DNA of 64,000 nt from Eutreptiella sp. 'Long Island Sound 2002' (taxonomy: Eukaryota > Euglenozoa > Euglenophyceae > Eutreptiales > Eutreptiaceae): the NCBI GenBank assembly GCA_964036045.1, contig OZ038382.1:137900961-137964960 (forward strand). Reading direction: 5' to 3'. Positions 1 through 11,870 of this stretch are shown in pieces. A program made the translations under genes and the position numbers. The first letter of the stretch is position 1, and every line of letters starts with the position of its first letter. The notes under the pieces are model-generated. The model saw nothing but the letters and a program-made list of their open reading frames with translations, searched no databases and was not told the DNA's origin.

Positions 1-726
1 CAACCGCACGCCCACAACGCAGACCCCGACAGCCCACCTAGTGGACGGGCAGTCGAGGGAAGAGGAGGGCAAGACCCAGAACGCCCCACGCAACGGTCGA
101 AGGCACCCCCCCGGGGACGCCCTGCCGCCGCCCCCACAACCCCAAGCCAAGTAGGGGGGAACCGGGACCGGACCGCCCCCCCCCAAGCACGCCAGACGGA
201 GCACGGGACCGGGGCAGGACACGCGGAGGGGCACGGACCACATGGAACGGCCCTACCAGCGCCCAGTGCCGGGACCACGCGAGATGCGCGCGCCACACCA
301 CCCAGCGGGGAGCGGACACCGCGAGAGCACGAGCGCACACACACGAAAAGGACACGCGGGGACCACCAGAAGGGCAACCGGACCGAGCGCGCGGAACGCA
401 CAGACCGCATGGAATGGCGTACCAGCGAGCGAGGATAGGGGACACCCGGACGGGACGGCACGCCACACGCAGCGCGGAACACGCGGGGTCGGAAGGGGGA
501 AGAAGGGGGGACACAACACCAGGTACCAGCCCGAACCCCCCCGAACCGGCCGCGAGCGCCGCGCACACACAGACGGGACACTGCACCCGCCAAGGCAGTA
601 GTGGCGCACAGCGCCACGCCCCAACCCCTAGGCTAGGCAGCCTCCGCGCCAGCCCAAGGGGGTCCCACTGGCGACAAGCCAGTAGCACGGGCCCGGCGGC
701 GCCGGTGCCCCGGGCGACCACGCATT
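1..726. other. A/C-rich non-coding repeat DNA
   Basis: This stretch is strongly A, C and G rich and T poor on the plus strand, with many short GCACAC- and ACACACG-type words. Open frames exist in several overlapping phases on both strands, as expected when TA-containing stops are rare. I see no start context, domain or sustained codon pattern. The composition matches the forward-oriented parts of the tetranucleotide-tailed elements at 4690-7804 and 9314-13059, so it is probably part of a related insertion whose left end lies outside the window. Confidence 0.5.
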
Positions 727-988
727 AGGGGGGCGACGCAGTGGGTAAGCGCCCGCGGCCACGGCTGCGAATTGATGCAATGACCGGGGAGTGGCGAAAC
801 GGGGACGCCGGGGAAGGACGGGGCTCCGAGCTCTGTGAACCCGGGGGACTCCGCCACCAGGCAGGAGGTGCGTCTTGGAGGGCCCCCCACTAGGGCCCGG
901 TGGGGAGGATATCACCTGGCCCGACCAGGTGGCCCCCCCGGGCCGAAAGGCGTCTAGTACCCGCAAAATCAAACCTCAAACCTCAAAC
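727..988 (+). repeat. SINE-like candidate
   Basis: The block begins with GCAGTGGGTAAGCGC (737-751), which resembles a tRNA A box (TGGCNNAGTGG type). It ends in a short CTCAAAC-type repeat (966-988) that could be a retroposon tail. A convincing forward B box is missing: the only TTCAC-like match is inverted, near 835. The segment differs in composition from its flanks. A tRNA-derived SINE is possible, but this is the only copy in the window and no flanking duplication is visible. Confidence 0.25.
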
Positions 989-1335
989 CCGTGGCCAGGA
1001 TCCCCATGGTTGGCCCATGGTTCACCACTCCAGGGCAACTGGTTTCCCAATCCCATGGGGCTGTTGCTTGGCGCTTTCGGTGTCCCATCCCATCCCATGT
1101 CCCGTTCCCCTTTGCCACATCCCGTCTCCGGCCCAATCCCAGCGTCCCGTGGTTTCCCTATCCCACGGGGCTGTTGTGCGGCCCGTGCCACACCTTTATC
1201 TTAGCCCTGGGCCCCATCCCATCTCATGCATGGTGGGGGTGTGGAGAGGCGTAGCTACCAGCACCCACGTCTGGCCTGCTATACCCGGACTACCGGGCCC
1301 GCCTCTGCGCAGCCTGCCGGTCCCATCTCTTGCAC
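989..1335. other. CCCATCCCATG-type short repeats, no gene
   Basis: Irregular short repeats of CCCATCCCATG, CCCATGGGGCTG and related words fill this stretch. Two loosely repeated sub-blocks (TTTCCCAATCCCATGGGGCT and TTTCCCTATCCCACGGGGCT) suggest local duplication. No credible coding potential is seen. Confidence 0.5.
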
Positions 1336-1369
1336 TGTGAGGCGGTCAGCCCCGGATTGTCCAGTCCAG

Positions 1370-3560
1370 GGGGCCAGGCCGCCACTTGTCCCTGGATGAT
1401 CCAGTGCGGGGGACGGCGGCTCCTGCTGCTTGTTCCGCTCCGGATGATCCAGTCCGGGGCGTCTGGTCTTATTTCTCCGGTTAATGCTCGCGTCGTGCTA
1501 CGGCCATTCCTTCTTGTTTTTCCCCGGATGATCCAGTCCTGGGCACTTCATGGGCTCGTCTCTGCTTTGCTACATTACCACGGCCTCGTCCGGGTCTTTG
1601 CATCACTGCATCACCACGGGATCCTCCTCTTGGCTGCGTCACTGTTTCTCCATGGCCTGGTTCTCTCGGCTGCTGCTCCCCTTCACCTCAGCCTCGTCCT
1701 CTTGTTTACCTCTCTCCATCACCACGGCCTTGTCCTCCCCATGGTTGCACTACCTCTTCGCAGCCTCGTTTTCACCTCCGCCTCTTTACTGTACCACGGC
1801 CTTTTCCTCACAGCTGATTCTCTGCATCAACTGGGCCTTATCCATAGGTCTGTTTCTCTGCTTCACCACGGCCCGGTCCTCATCTTTGCTGCCCTGCGTG
1901 TCCTCGGCCTCGTCCACTTCTCTGCCTCTCTGCATTTCCTCGGTGTTGTCCTTTGCGTTGCTTCCGGGTTTGTCTCCTTCGCTGCGCACCTTGGTCTCGG
2001 CCTCCCATTTACGTCGCCTCTGGCCGCCACTTTCCCCTGGACGCTCCAGCCCGGGGGGTGGGGACCCCTTCTGGTTGATCCGCCCCGGGCAATCCTGCCT
2101 GGGGCGGCAGGCACCTTTCCCCGACCCTGGGCGTTGTGGCCGCTCCTTCTTGTTGTGCCCCAGATGTTCCAGTCCGGGGTGTCTGCCCGCCACGTGTCCG
2201 TCGACTATCGTATCGTGGGTGTGTTGGCTCCTGCTGCCTGATCCACCCCGGATGTTCCAGCCCGGGGCGTCTGGCCGCCCCTTGTCCCCGGATGATCCAG
2301 TTCGGGGTGCGGCGGCTCCTGCTGCTTGATCCGCCCCGAATGATCCGATCCGTGGCGTTCGGCCGCCGCTTGTCCCCCGGTTGATCCAGTCCGGGGGGCG
2401 GCAGCCCCTGCTCCTTGTTCCGTCCCTGATGAGCCCGTCTTGGGCATCTGGCCGCGACTTGTCCCCGGATGCTCCAGTCCGAGGGGAGGCGGCCCCTGCT
2501 GCTTGTTCCGCCCGGGATGTTCCAGTCCGGGGCGTCGGGTCTGCTTCATCCGCATTTTGTTGTCGTTTTGGTTCGGCCGCTCCTTCTTGTTTTGCCCCGG
2601 ATGATCCAATCCTGGGCACTCCATGTCTTCGTCTGCTCTTGCACTGCTTCTCCTCGGGCTCCTCCTCTGCTTCTCCTCAGCCTCGTTCCCTTGGCTGCTC
2701 CACCTCATCCCGACGTCCTCGTCCACTTGTGTGCATCGCTGCATCACCTCGGCCTTGTCCTCATCTTGGCTTCTCTGCTTCTCCTCGGCCTCGTCCTCCG
2801 CTCCGCTTCGCTGCTCCTCCACGGCCTCGCCCTCGTGGCCGCTACTCTTGGTCACGGTGGCTGTTGTTCCTGTCCGTGGCGTTCGGCTGCCGCTTGTCCC
2901 CGGATGATCGAGTCTAGGGGGCGGCAGCCCCTGCTCCTTGTTCCGTCCCTGATGAGCCCGTCCGGGGCGTCTGGCCGCCACTTGTCCCCGGACGATCCTG
3001 TCCGGGGGGCGGCAGCCCCTGCTGCTTGTTCCGCCCCGGATGTTCCAGTCCGGGGCATGGGGTCTCATTCCTCCGCTTTTTGTAGTCGTTTTGTTTCGGC
3101 CGCTCCTTCTTGTTTTGCCCGGATGATTCTGTCAAGGGCACTCCATGTCTTCGGCTGCCTTCGGCTGCTTGTCCACGGCCTCGTCTTGGTCACTTCATCA
3201 CTGCATCTCCTCGGGCTCCTCCTCTTCGCTGCCCCTCTGCTTCCCCTCGGCCTCGTTCCCTTGGCTGCCCCACCCCATCCCCACGTCCTCGTCCATTTGT
3301 GTGCATCGCTGCATCACCTGGGCCTTGTCCTCATCTTGGTTTCTCTGTTTCTCCTCGTCCTCGTCCTCCCCTCCGCCTCGCTGCATCTCCAAGGCCCCGC
3401 CCTCCTGGCGACTTCTCATGCTCTCCAAGGCTCCTGCTGCTTGCTCCGCCCCGGATGATCCAGTCCTTGGCATCCACCGCCACTGGTCCCTGGATGTTGC
3501 AGTCCGGGGGGCGGCGGCTCCTGCTTCTTGGTCCGCCCTGGACGATCCAGTTCGGGGCTC
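1370..3560. repeat. minisatellite with GGATGATCCAGTCCGGGG core
   Basis: The core GGATGATCCAGTCCGGGG, or variants such as GGATGTTCCAGTCCGGGG, recurs many times, for instance near 1394, 1443, 1526, 2160, 2250, 2290, 2465, 2518, 2598, 3040, 3454 and 3538. Cores are separated by GCGTCTGGCCGCCACTTGTC-like or GGCGGCTCCTGCTGCTTG-like spacers. The core is close to palindromic (CCGG...CCGG around GGATGATCC). Between clusters, CTTCTCCTCGGCCTCGTCCT-like pyrimidine tracts repeat. Long ORFs here come from the repeat itself and are not genes. Confidence 0.75.
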
Positions 3561-4689
3561 TCCGGTCTCTCTGGCGCTGCTTGGCCTCTTCTCCTCTTCG
3601 CTGTTGCTCCTCGGCCTCTTCCGGGCCTCCGCCTCTGTGCCCCTCCGCTGGCTCCTGGGGCTTCTTGGGCGGCATGGGTGCGTTTTGATGGGCGCTCATC
3701 GCCTGGTTGGATGTTGCTTGGCACTGCCTCCCGTGCCGTGGTCATGTGGTTGTGGCGCGCGCTGTCCGGGTTCGCGGCACCCGGCGGCTGTTGTTGCTTG
3801 GCACCTGTCCGTGTGCCGTGGTTGTGGCCAGCGGCGTGCCACTCTGGCGTGCCTCCTGGCCCCACTTGGTGCGCCGCGCATTGTCCGGTCCGGTCGCTCT
3901 CGGTGCTCTGGTTGGCTTTCCTGACGCCGTGGTGCCTTTCCCCACCCGGGGGGCTGTCGCCCCCGGCTTTACTGGGCGGCCGCGCGGGGCACGTGGAGGC
4001 CGGCCAAGAACCGGGCTCATTGTGCCTGCCGCTGGCCCCCGCCGAGGCGGGGGCGCTGGGCTTGCTCCGCGTCGTAGCCGTTTTGGGCCCTGCGATGGGG
4101 TTGTCCCTGGCGGGTCCCTCTGGCATCGGTCTTGGGCTGCTTGCGCTGTGGTGTTTGGCGTGTGAGGACCCGGTCACTGACGCGTCCAGTTTCCCGTACT
4201 GTCCGTCGTTCGACGGGGGACCCAGCCGGTGCACCGGGGCTGTTTTGTGTGGACGCCGACACCGCCCCTTTCGGGTCGCAGGACGCCACGCCCGGGTCCC
4301 GTGCGTGTGTGCGTGTGCGTGCTTTCTTGGCAAGGTCGGGCGGGCCGGCCTCTCGGGCGCGTTTTGGTGCGTCTCACCTTTTCCTGTGGCCGTTCTTGGT
4401 GCTCCCTTTGTCTGCTCGGCCCCCTCTTGGCTTGGGGTGCCTTGCTTGTGGTTGTTGTTGTGTTTGTTTGTTTTTTTTTCCTTTTTGTTTGCGCCCCCCT
4501 TGTCTCTTGCGTTCCGTGTTTTCTGGCCCTGGGTGCCCTGGGCCTTGGCGTGTTGCGCCCCCCCCCCTCTCTTGTTCTTTTCAACTCCTTTTTGTTTCTC
4601 CCTCCCTTGCTTTTTTTTTTTCCTGCCGGTTTTGGTTTTTGTTTTTTTTCTTTTTTCTCCTTCCTCTGTTTTTTTTTTTGCCGTGCGGT
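3561..4689 (-). mobile_element. inverted segment of the (ACCT)n-tailed element family
   Basis: Positions 4297-4392 on the plus strand match the reverse complement of 9985-10083 in the second insertion: the GGCGCACCAGAACGCGCC-like block with its CGGGCGGGCCGGCC core. The T-rich tracts at 4460-4690 correspond to the A-rich tracts at 9700-9760 of that insertion in reverse. The segment is therefore opposite in orientation to the adjoining 4690-7804 part. Composition also flips here, from pyrimidine rich to A/C rich, close to 4690. No protein gene is supported. Confidence 0.55.
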
Positions 4690-6674
4690 GCACAAGGCAC
4701 CGGGGGCGACACAACACGGGAGCGGGAAACCACCAGCGGGCCAGGAAAGGGAAGAACCAGGGACCGTGGCGCAGAGGGAGAGGACGCAACGGCGGTCACC
4801 AGGGCGCACACACGGGAAGGGCATGCCACAACGGAGGGACCAGCACCGCCCCACCCCCAGCGGACACCGCGCGACCCCCGGAGACACACGCCTGCCAACA
4901 CACGCCGCCGAAGCAGGGACCTGACACCGTACGGACCGCACCGGCTCACGCCCACCGGCTACCGGATCCCGCACAGGAGAAGGAGGGCATACCCACACGG
5001 GGGGAAGGGGCTACATTCACCGAGGGAGCTGCCGAGAACACCGCCGCGCAACCCACCACCACGCCCTCACCGCCAGGCGGCGACCCAGGCCACAGAAAGG
5101 GCCACCACACAGGCGCCAGAAGAGGAAGAGGACACGGCCGCAGCACCCAGGGCTAGAGGCAAGGACACTCAGAGGACACGGGACCAAAGCACAAGCCGCC
5201 AGGGAGGGCAACCCCACATACACCTACCAGACTGACCAGCCCGAGCGGCATACCCGGACCCCCTGCAGCACGGGTCCAGCGAGCCACCCCCCACCTAACC
5301 ACATGCCCCAGCCACCAGCCAGCCTCAAAACCTCGACCTGCGTCCCGCACCACAACACGGGCCAATCTAACCACCATGGACCCCACCCCAAGCCCCACCA
5401 CGGCACAACACGAGGCAACACGGCACACCGCACCGCAGCGCACCGCCGTGCAACGCACCACGACAAGGCCCCCCAGGACACGACACACCACAACACGACG
5501 CGGCGCGACGCGGCACAGCGCGGCACACCACGGCACGACATGGCACAACATGGCACGACAAAGCAGGGCGCACCACAACACAGCACGGATCAGCACGACG
5601 CAGCACGGCGAAACACGGGAGGACACACCAAGGCGCACCAAAGCACACCACAACACCAAAACAAGGGACACTAACCGAGGGTCTAACCCGCGCAAGCCGC
5701 CGCACACCCCGGAAGACGGGCACTTGCCCGCTGCACACCGGCAAGGGGCCACCGCACGCCCGGCAACGACGGCGGCGGCCCGCCCACACAAACCGCCACC
5801 AGAAAGTTAAAGCTGGCACCGCGGAGGCGGAGGGACACCGAAAACCACAGCCCCCCTAACTCAGGGCCTCACGAAACCGCCTGGCGCAACTGCCTAGCCG
5901 GCAGAGCCAGAACCTAACCCGACAGGAAGGGCCACCGAGCCAAGCGTGTACATAACCCACCCAACCCATGGGGCCGGGGCAAGGCCCAGCAAAACACAAG
6001 CACCAGCAGCAACCCGGTTAACCACACCGAATGCCGACCAGTGCGTGCACCAGCCCAGGGAAGGCAGAGGGGGGAACAGGCAGACCCCCCCCCCAAAAAA
6101 AAGGGGGGTGGGCACGAGATACGCCCACAGCAACGAAGCCGCCCACCCACACCACAAGAGGCGGGCAAACCCCCCAGCCAGACGGCACCGAGGACAGCAC
6201 CCACGGGGCCCCTCGAAGGAACACCGGAGGACCACCCAGCCAAAACCGGCGAGACGCAACCGAGAGCAGCAGCCCACCGGAAGAAAGGACACCCCACACA
6301 CACCAACACACACCTCGCTGGGGCAGAGACGGGCAAAAAGAAAACACGAAGGCGCAGCCTGAACGAGAGGGGAAGGGGGGACGGAGACCACGAGACCCAA
6401 GACCGGGACAGCAAGCGACAGACACCACAAAGCCACGACACGACAGGGCGGAAAACCAGCGCCCTCCCCGCAGCCCGAGAAAACAAAAAAAAAGGGGGAG
6501 GGGGGGGGACAAACCCCACCCACGGCAACTCCCGCACACCTGCACACCACAGGCGACCCCCCCAGAAGGTGACGGAAAACCGACGCGGCGCACACAAGAG
6601 GCCACGCGCCCCAGCACCCAAGCCGGGACAAGACCTGAGAGCAGACGAAACCGAAACCCGAACACACACACATC

Positions 6675-7200
6675 ACCCCGCCAGGAATGGCGGGGTAGAA
6701 ACGGGGCACACGCACGAAGACACACACACCCCGACGCCCCAACCAGGAGTCGCGGGGCACAGTTGAAACCCGAGCCCATGCACACACGCCCACACCGCAC
6801 ACCCCAGCCAGGAGTGGCGGGGTACATGCAGGCCGCGCACACAAACGCACACACACCCCAACACCCCAGCCAGGAATGGCGGGGCGAGGCTGCAACCCAA
6901 GCCCCAGCACACACCCCCGCACCGCACCCCCAGCCAGGAGGGGCAGGGGACCAGGCGGGGCGCGCACACAAACACACACACACCCCAACACCTCGGCCAG
7001 GAGTGGCGGGGCGCAGCCGAAACCTGAGCCCAAGCACACACACCCACACCCCACACCCAAACCGGGAATGGCAGGCTACAGGCGGAGCACGCACACAATC
7101 ACGCACGCCCCAAAACCCCAGCCAAGAATGGTGGGGTGCAAGCCAAAACCAAAGCCCAACGGTAGACACCACAAACCCCAGCTGGGAATGGAGGGGCGAA
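6675..7200 (+). repeat. minisatellite, about 62-bp unit, in copy 1
   Basis: The core CCAGGAGTGGCGGGG (variants CCAGGAATGGCGGGG and CCGGGAATGGCAGG) recurs about every 60-65 bp, at roughly 6681, 6750, 6812, 6874, 6935, 6999, 7066, 7127 and 7183. The spacers are ACACACACC-rich. It is the same repeat family as 10080-11870 in copy 2, but without the three-unit higher-order pattern. Confidence 0.8.
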
Positions 7201-7306
7201 ACCACAGCCTGTACCTAAGGAAACCCACCCAAGACCCCAGCGAGGGTTGGCAGGGTCACCGAAACCCGAACGCAAGCACAACCCGGACCCAAACACAAAC
7301 GCCACA

Positions 7307-7804
7307 CAACAGTAGGAAACCCAGTGTCCATAGCCCCGGCACTAAGGCAGCCCCTGCCATGCAGGTGACCCGGGCAAACGAGATCCAGAGCCCGGGGGTA
7401 AGGCTGCCTCCTAAGGCCTGCGCTGCTTTGGGACTCGAGGCGGAGCATGCCACACCCAAGCGCCTCGAAACCCCGGTACCAAGAACATGCATGCATGCCT
7501 TGGGAACAGGATACGCCAGGAAGTCCGGTGAACCTCTAGGGTTCCGCGCAAGGGAGGGGACGTGCGCAAGCACGGGTGCACAGCCTCTTGGCGAGACAAG
7601 CACGTCACGCTGGCGGCGATCAGCCCTCCCGGTGTTTTCCGGGGCCGCTTTGTTGGGGGCGACCAGTCAGGTCTAGCGGGGTGTAAGTCGCCTCCCCTGT
7701 TCAAGCGCGGAGCCTCTTCCTGTTCGTCACAGCAGCAACATCAGTGGGAACCATTCGGGCGCCTCTCCACGACCGAGTGCACCTACCTACCTACCTACCT
7801 ACCT
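7307..7804 (+). repeat. conserved 3' end of the (ACCT)n family, copy 1
   Basis: From the AGTAGGAAACCCAGTG motif to the ACCT tail this about 498-bp block aligns nearly end to end with 12563-13059 (plus) and 15417-15907 (minus). Shared landmarks include TTTGGGACTCGAGGCGGAGC, ATGCATGCCTTGGGAAC, GACAAGCACGTCACGCTGG and GGAGCCTCTTCCTGTTCGTC. Conservation of the 3' end only, with variable 5' parts, is what a retroelement recognised by its 3' RNA sequence should show. Confidence 0.85.
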
Positions 7805-9301
7805 CGCTACTAGTCGGCGTGCGTCAAGCGTTGAGGAATGACAGAGAACTGCCTCAGGTGCATTCTTGTTACGTTATGCTTATGCTTGTCTTCTGTTCCA
7901 ATATGAGCATCTACTAGGACAATCTATTTACATGTCTCTGGAGTTTCAGTCTTGGGCCAAACGGCCCTTACCTCTGTCTTAAGGCGTGCACCCTCTCGCT
8001 GAGCAGTTTTGTCAAATGACGTCAGACAGTTATCTCCGTACAGTACATTTGAAGTTCAGTCAGCGGCGCACACAGAATGTATGAGTGAGGTTTACTCTGT
8101 TTTCCACTTCTCTTCTCTGTTAAGGTTAAACAGTGTGTTGGACACAGTCAGTCATGAGACTCAGAACTGTACACCTTAACTGGAGCAATGCTCAGGTTTT
8201 CTTTCTACTTCCCAAATTAAGCATCCACCTCTGGGATGATTCAAGCAAGGTATACCTGTCCGAAAACCGTACTAAGAGGGTCAGCCGTTGACAGCTACAA
8301 CCACTGCAAGTCCCTCTGCAGGTGCTGGTTTGTCAAGGGGTAGTACTGAACTCTCCTGGAGGGCATGAAGTCAGTGGTATGGATAGCTGGAGCCTGTATG
8401 CGAGCCATTCGCAGGTGAGTGGAATCAGCAGCCTGCCACGAGCTTAACTGCACGTATCCATATTACCTTTTCATACAGCCTCCTGAATCAATATATTGGC
8501 ATAAGAGGAAGTATGAAACTTCGCTGGGACAACATGGTGAAACCTCAGTTGATCTACCTCTGGCTCCCGGGTCCTTCGATGGGGATATGATTCTGATGCC
8601 AGCAATGTGCGGATGACTAGGCGCCTTGACAACTGCTCAAGTTACATTCATACCACTGAGCAACCTCAAAATGTGTACGTTGAATGTTCCTCAGGGTCAC
8701 AGAATCAGCCTACGGGTACGTGTCCTCTGGATGTTGGTACAGGTAGGAGACTGCTGAGCGTCCATTAAACCCATGGAGTAGTGGCCCGTCGCTTGTCAGT
8801 AAATTCCTTAAGCTTTCACTATTGCTTACTTCAGGTAGACAAGATGATGTACTGACCTCAGAAATCCACCACTTTAAAGGATAAAGCTATAACCATGTTA
8901 CGGGTGCCAGTAGTGTACGCGCCAGCCCGGCACCAAGACTGCCACCCCGGGAGAGCCCAACGCTGCACGTTATTGGCCCCCGGTTACCTTCAGCAGTCTG
9001 GCTTTGACTGCAGAGACATTTTGGCATGGATGTGCGGCGATAAGGATACACAGGGATGTATAAGTCATGGTTGGAACATCAGCTAGATTGCTGAATAGCC
9101 TGTGCTCCCTGTGGACCTGGCAGTCATCTTTACAGGGGCAGAATGCCTTTCATTTACAGGTGTCTCCTAGAGTGATGTGGATGAACAAGGATAATAAAGC
9201 TACGTCGGAAGTTCAGCCTGATATCGCTGATTACCACCTACTCCCTGTGGACCCATCAATTGGTGGAATTTTTGACAGTATGACTTTTCCTGTACAATAT
9301 G
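7805..9301. other. spacer without recognised gene
   Basis: This is balanced-composition DNA, unlike the GC-rich repeats on both sides. Short frames of 60-90 codons occur, for example 8895-9086 and 9067-9336, but none shows a domain, splice-supported extension or repeat copy elsewhere. The right end is the target of the copy 2 insertion: removing 9314-13071 restores a continuous spacer into 13072 onward. Confidence 0.5.
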
Positions 9302-9313
9302 TGTGGTCACTGG
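9302..9313 (+). repeat. target-site duplication, left, copy 2
   Basis: TGTGGTCACTGG here is repeated exactly at 13060-13071, directly after the ACCT tail of the insertion. Eleven bases are certain; the first T could also belong to the last ACCT unit. Confidence 0.9.
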
Positions 9314-10079
9314 CAGAGCACAGGGCCCCAGGGTGACGGGCAGCGCCAAAGGGCACGGCACAACAAGCAGCGGCACCACACGAGCGCAACACAGCACACG
9401 ACAGCAGAACACCGGGCGACACAACGCGCAGCAGCGCGGCGCAGCACCACACCCAGGGAAGCACAGCACCACACGGCACACAGCACCGAGCGGCAGGAAC
9501 GAAAACCGCGAAACACAAAGGGGGGAAGGGGGGGGGGGGGCAGCAACCACGCGGGAGCAGCCAACAACCAGGCGGAAAGCACGAAAGAGCGACAAGCGCA
9601 CGGAGAGCCCGGAAACGGAAGGCAAACAAAGCAAACAACGCAAGCGCCGAGGCCCAGGGCACCCGGGGCCGGAAACCAGAGAAAACCGGGGACAACGGGG
9701 GCGCACAGAGGAAGAAGAAGAAGGAGGAAAAAAAAAAAAACAAAAGCACCAAGGCACCAAGCAGGAGCGACGAAAACCGCGCGACACAAAAGGGGAGGGG
9801 GGCGGGGGAGCAACCACCAAAGAGCAGCCAACGGCCAAGCGGGAGACACAAACGAGGCGGGAGCGCATGGAGAGCCAGGCAGCGGGAGGCCGAGAAAAAC
9901 AACCAACGAGGAACGGCAACAGCAGCGAAAGAGAGAGGGGCAACCCCGGCCTAGAGGGGGCCAGGCAAAGCAGGAAGACAAAGCGGCCAAAGGAAAAGGT
10001 GAGGCGCACCAGAACGCGCCCGGGAGGCCGGCCCGCCCGAGCCGGCCAAGCAAAGCACGCACACGAACACACACCACAC

Positions 10080-11870
10080 GCCACCGCCGCCAGCGGACCC
10101 CAGCCAGGAGTGGCGGGGACCGCCCACCACCAGCGGCAGCGAAACCTAGCCAGGAGTGGCGGAAAGTAGCACACAGGAACCTCCGCCAGGAGTGACGAGG
10201 GACCCAACCAACACACCACACACCACAGACCACCGCCGCCAACGGACCCCAGCCAGGAGTGGCGGGGACCGCCCACCACCACCGGCAGCGAAACCCAGCC
10301 AGGAGTGGCGGGGAGTAGCACACAGGGACCTCCGCCAGGAGTGGCGAGAGACCAACCACACCACACACCAACCACAACCCCAACAACACACCACCGCCAC
10401 ACACCACACACCACACACCACGCACCACCGCCGCCAGCGGACCCCAGCCAGGAGTGGCGGGGACCGCCCACCACCAGCGGCAGCAAAACCCAGCCAGGAG
10501 TGGCGGGGAGTAGCACACGGGGACCTCCGCCAGGAGTGGCGAGGGACCAACCACACCACACACCAACCACAACCCCAACAACACACCACCGCCACACACC
10601 ACACACCACACACCACACACCACCGCTGCCAGCGAAACCCAGCCAGGAGTGGCGGGGAGTAGCACACAGGAACCTCCGCCAGGAGTGGCGAGGGACCCCA
10701 CCAACACACCACACACCACACACCAGACACCACCGCCGCCAACGGACCCCAGCCAGGAGTGGCGGGGACCACCCACCACCACCGGCAGCGAAACCCAGCC
10801 AGGAGTGGCGGGGAGTAGCACACAGGGACCACCGCCAGGAGTGGCGAGGGACCAACCACACCACACACCAACCACAACCCCAACAACACACCACCGCCAC
10901 ACGCCACACACCAACCACAACCCTAACAACACACCACCACCACACACCACACACCACACACCACACACCACCGCCGCCAACGGACCCCAGCCAGGAGTGG
11001 CGGGGACCGCCCACCACCAGCGGCAGCGAAACCCAGCCAGGAGTGGCGGGGAGAAGCACAAAGGAACCACCGCCAGGAGTGGCGAGGGACCAACCACACC
11101 ACACACCAGCCACAACCCCACCAACACACCACCACCACACACCACACACCACACACCACCGCCGCAAGCGGACCCCAGCCAGGACTGGCGGGGACCGCCC
11201 ACCACCACCGGCAGCGAAACCCAGCCAGGATTGGCGGGGAGTAGCACACAGGAACCTCCGCCAGGAGTGGCGACGGACCAACCACACCACACACCAGCCA
11301 CAACCCCACCAACACACCACCGCCACACACCACACACCACACAGCAACGCCGCCAACAGACCCGAGCCAGGAGTGGCGGGGACCGCCCACCACCAGCGGC
11401 AGCGAAACCCAGCCACGAGTGGCGGGGAGTAGCACACAGGAACCTCCGCCAGGAGTGGCGAGGGACCAACCACACCACACACCAGCCACAACCCCACCAA
11501 CACACCATCGCCACACACCACACACCACACACCACCACCGCCAGCGGACCCCAGCCAGGAGTGGCGGGGACCGCCCACCACCACCGGCAGCGAAACCGAG
11601 CCAGGAGTGGCGGGGAGTAGCACACAGGAACCTCCGCCAGGAGTGGCGAGGGACCAACCACACCACACACCAGCCACAACCCCACCAACACACCACCGCC
11701 ACACACCACACACCACACACCACTACCGCCAGCGGACCCCAGCCAGGAGTGGCGGGGACCGCCCACCACCACCGGCAGCGAAACCCAGCCAGGAGTGGCG
11801 GGGAGTAGCACACAGGAACCTCCGCCAGGAGTGGCGAGGGACCAACCACACCACACACCAGCCACAGAGC
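10080..11870 (+). repeat. 188-bp higher-order minisatellite
   Basis: Each higher-order unit is 188 bp and contains three CCAGGAGTGGCG-type cores in fixed order: one followed by GGGACCGCCCACCACC, one by GGGAGTAGCACACA, and one by AGGGACCAACCACACC. A CACACCACACCACAC tract closes each unit. Starts at 11173, 11361, 11549 and 11737 are exactly 188 bp apart. Earlier units near 10088, 10246, 10441, 10747 and 10985 vary by insertion or loss of sub-units. Frames of several hundred codons on both strands follow from the repeat and have no coding support. Confidence 0.9.

Larger units (their letters stand above)
4690..7804 (+). mobile_element. non-autonomous (ACCT)n-tailed retroelement, copy 1
   Basis: This is an A/C-rich plus-strand unit ending in six ACCT repeats (7781-7804). 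It shares three landmarks, in the same order, with the insertion at 9314-13059: a C-run/A-run/G-run block (6084-6110), a minisatellite with CCAGGAGTGGCGGGG cores, and a roughly 500-bp conserved 3' end. No reverse transcriptase or other domain is seen in any frame. By analogy with copies 2 and 3, which have target-site duplications, it is read as a product of target-primed reverse transcription. Its 5' limit is unclear because the DNA left of 4690 is inverted. Confidence 0.6.

Noticed and set aside
5153-5819. Cys/Val-rich minus-strand frames of 150-212 codons
   Set aside because: They arise from GCACAACACG-type repeats in copy 1 and are antisense to the element.
10080-11870. CRISPR-like regular repeats
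   Set aside because: Units are 188 bp of near-identical sequence without unique spacers, inside a eukaryotic retroelement.
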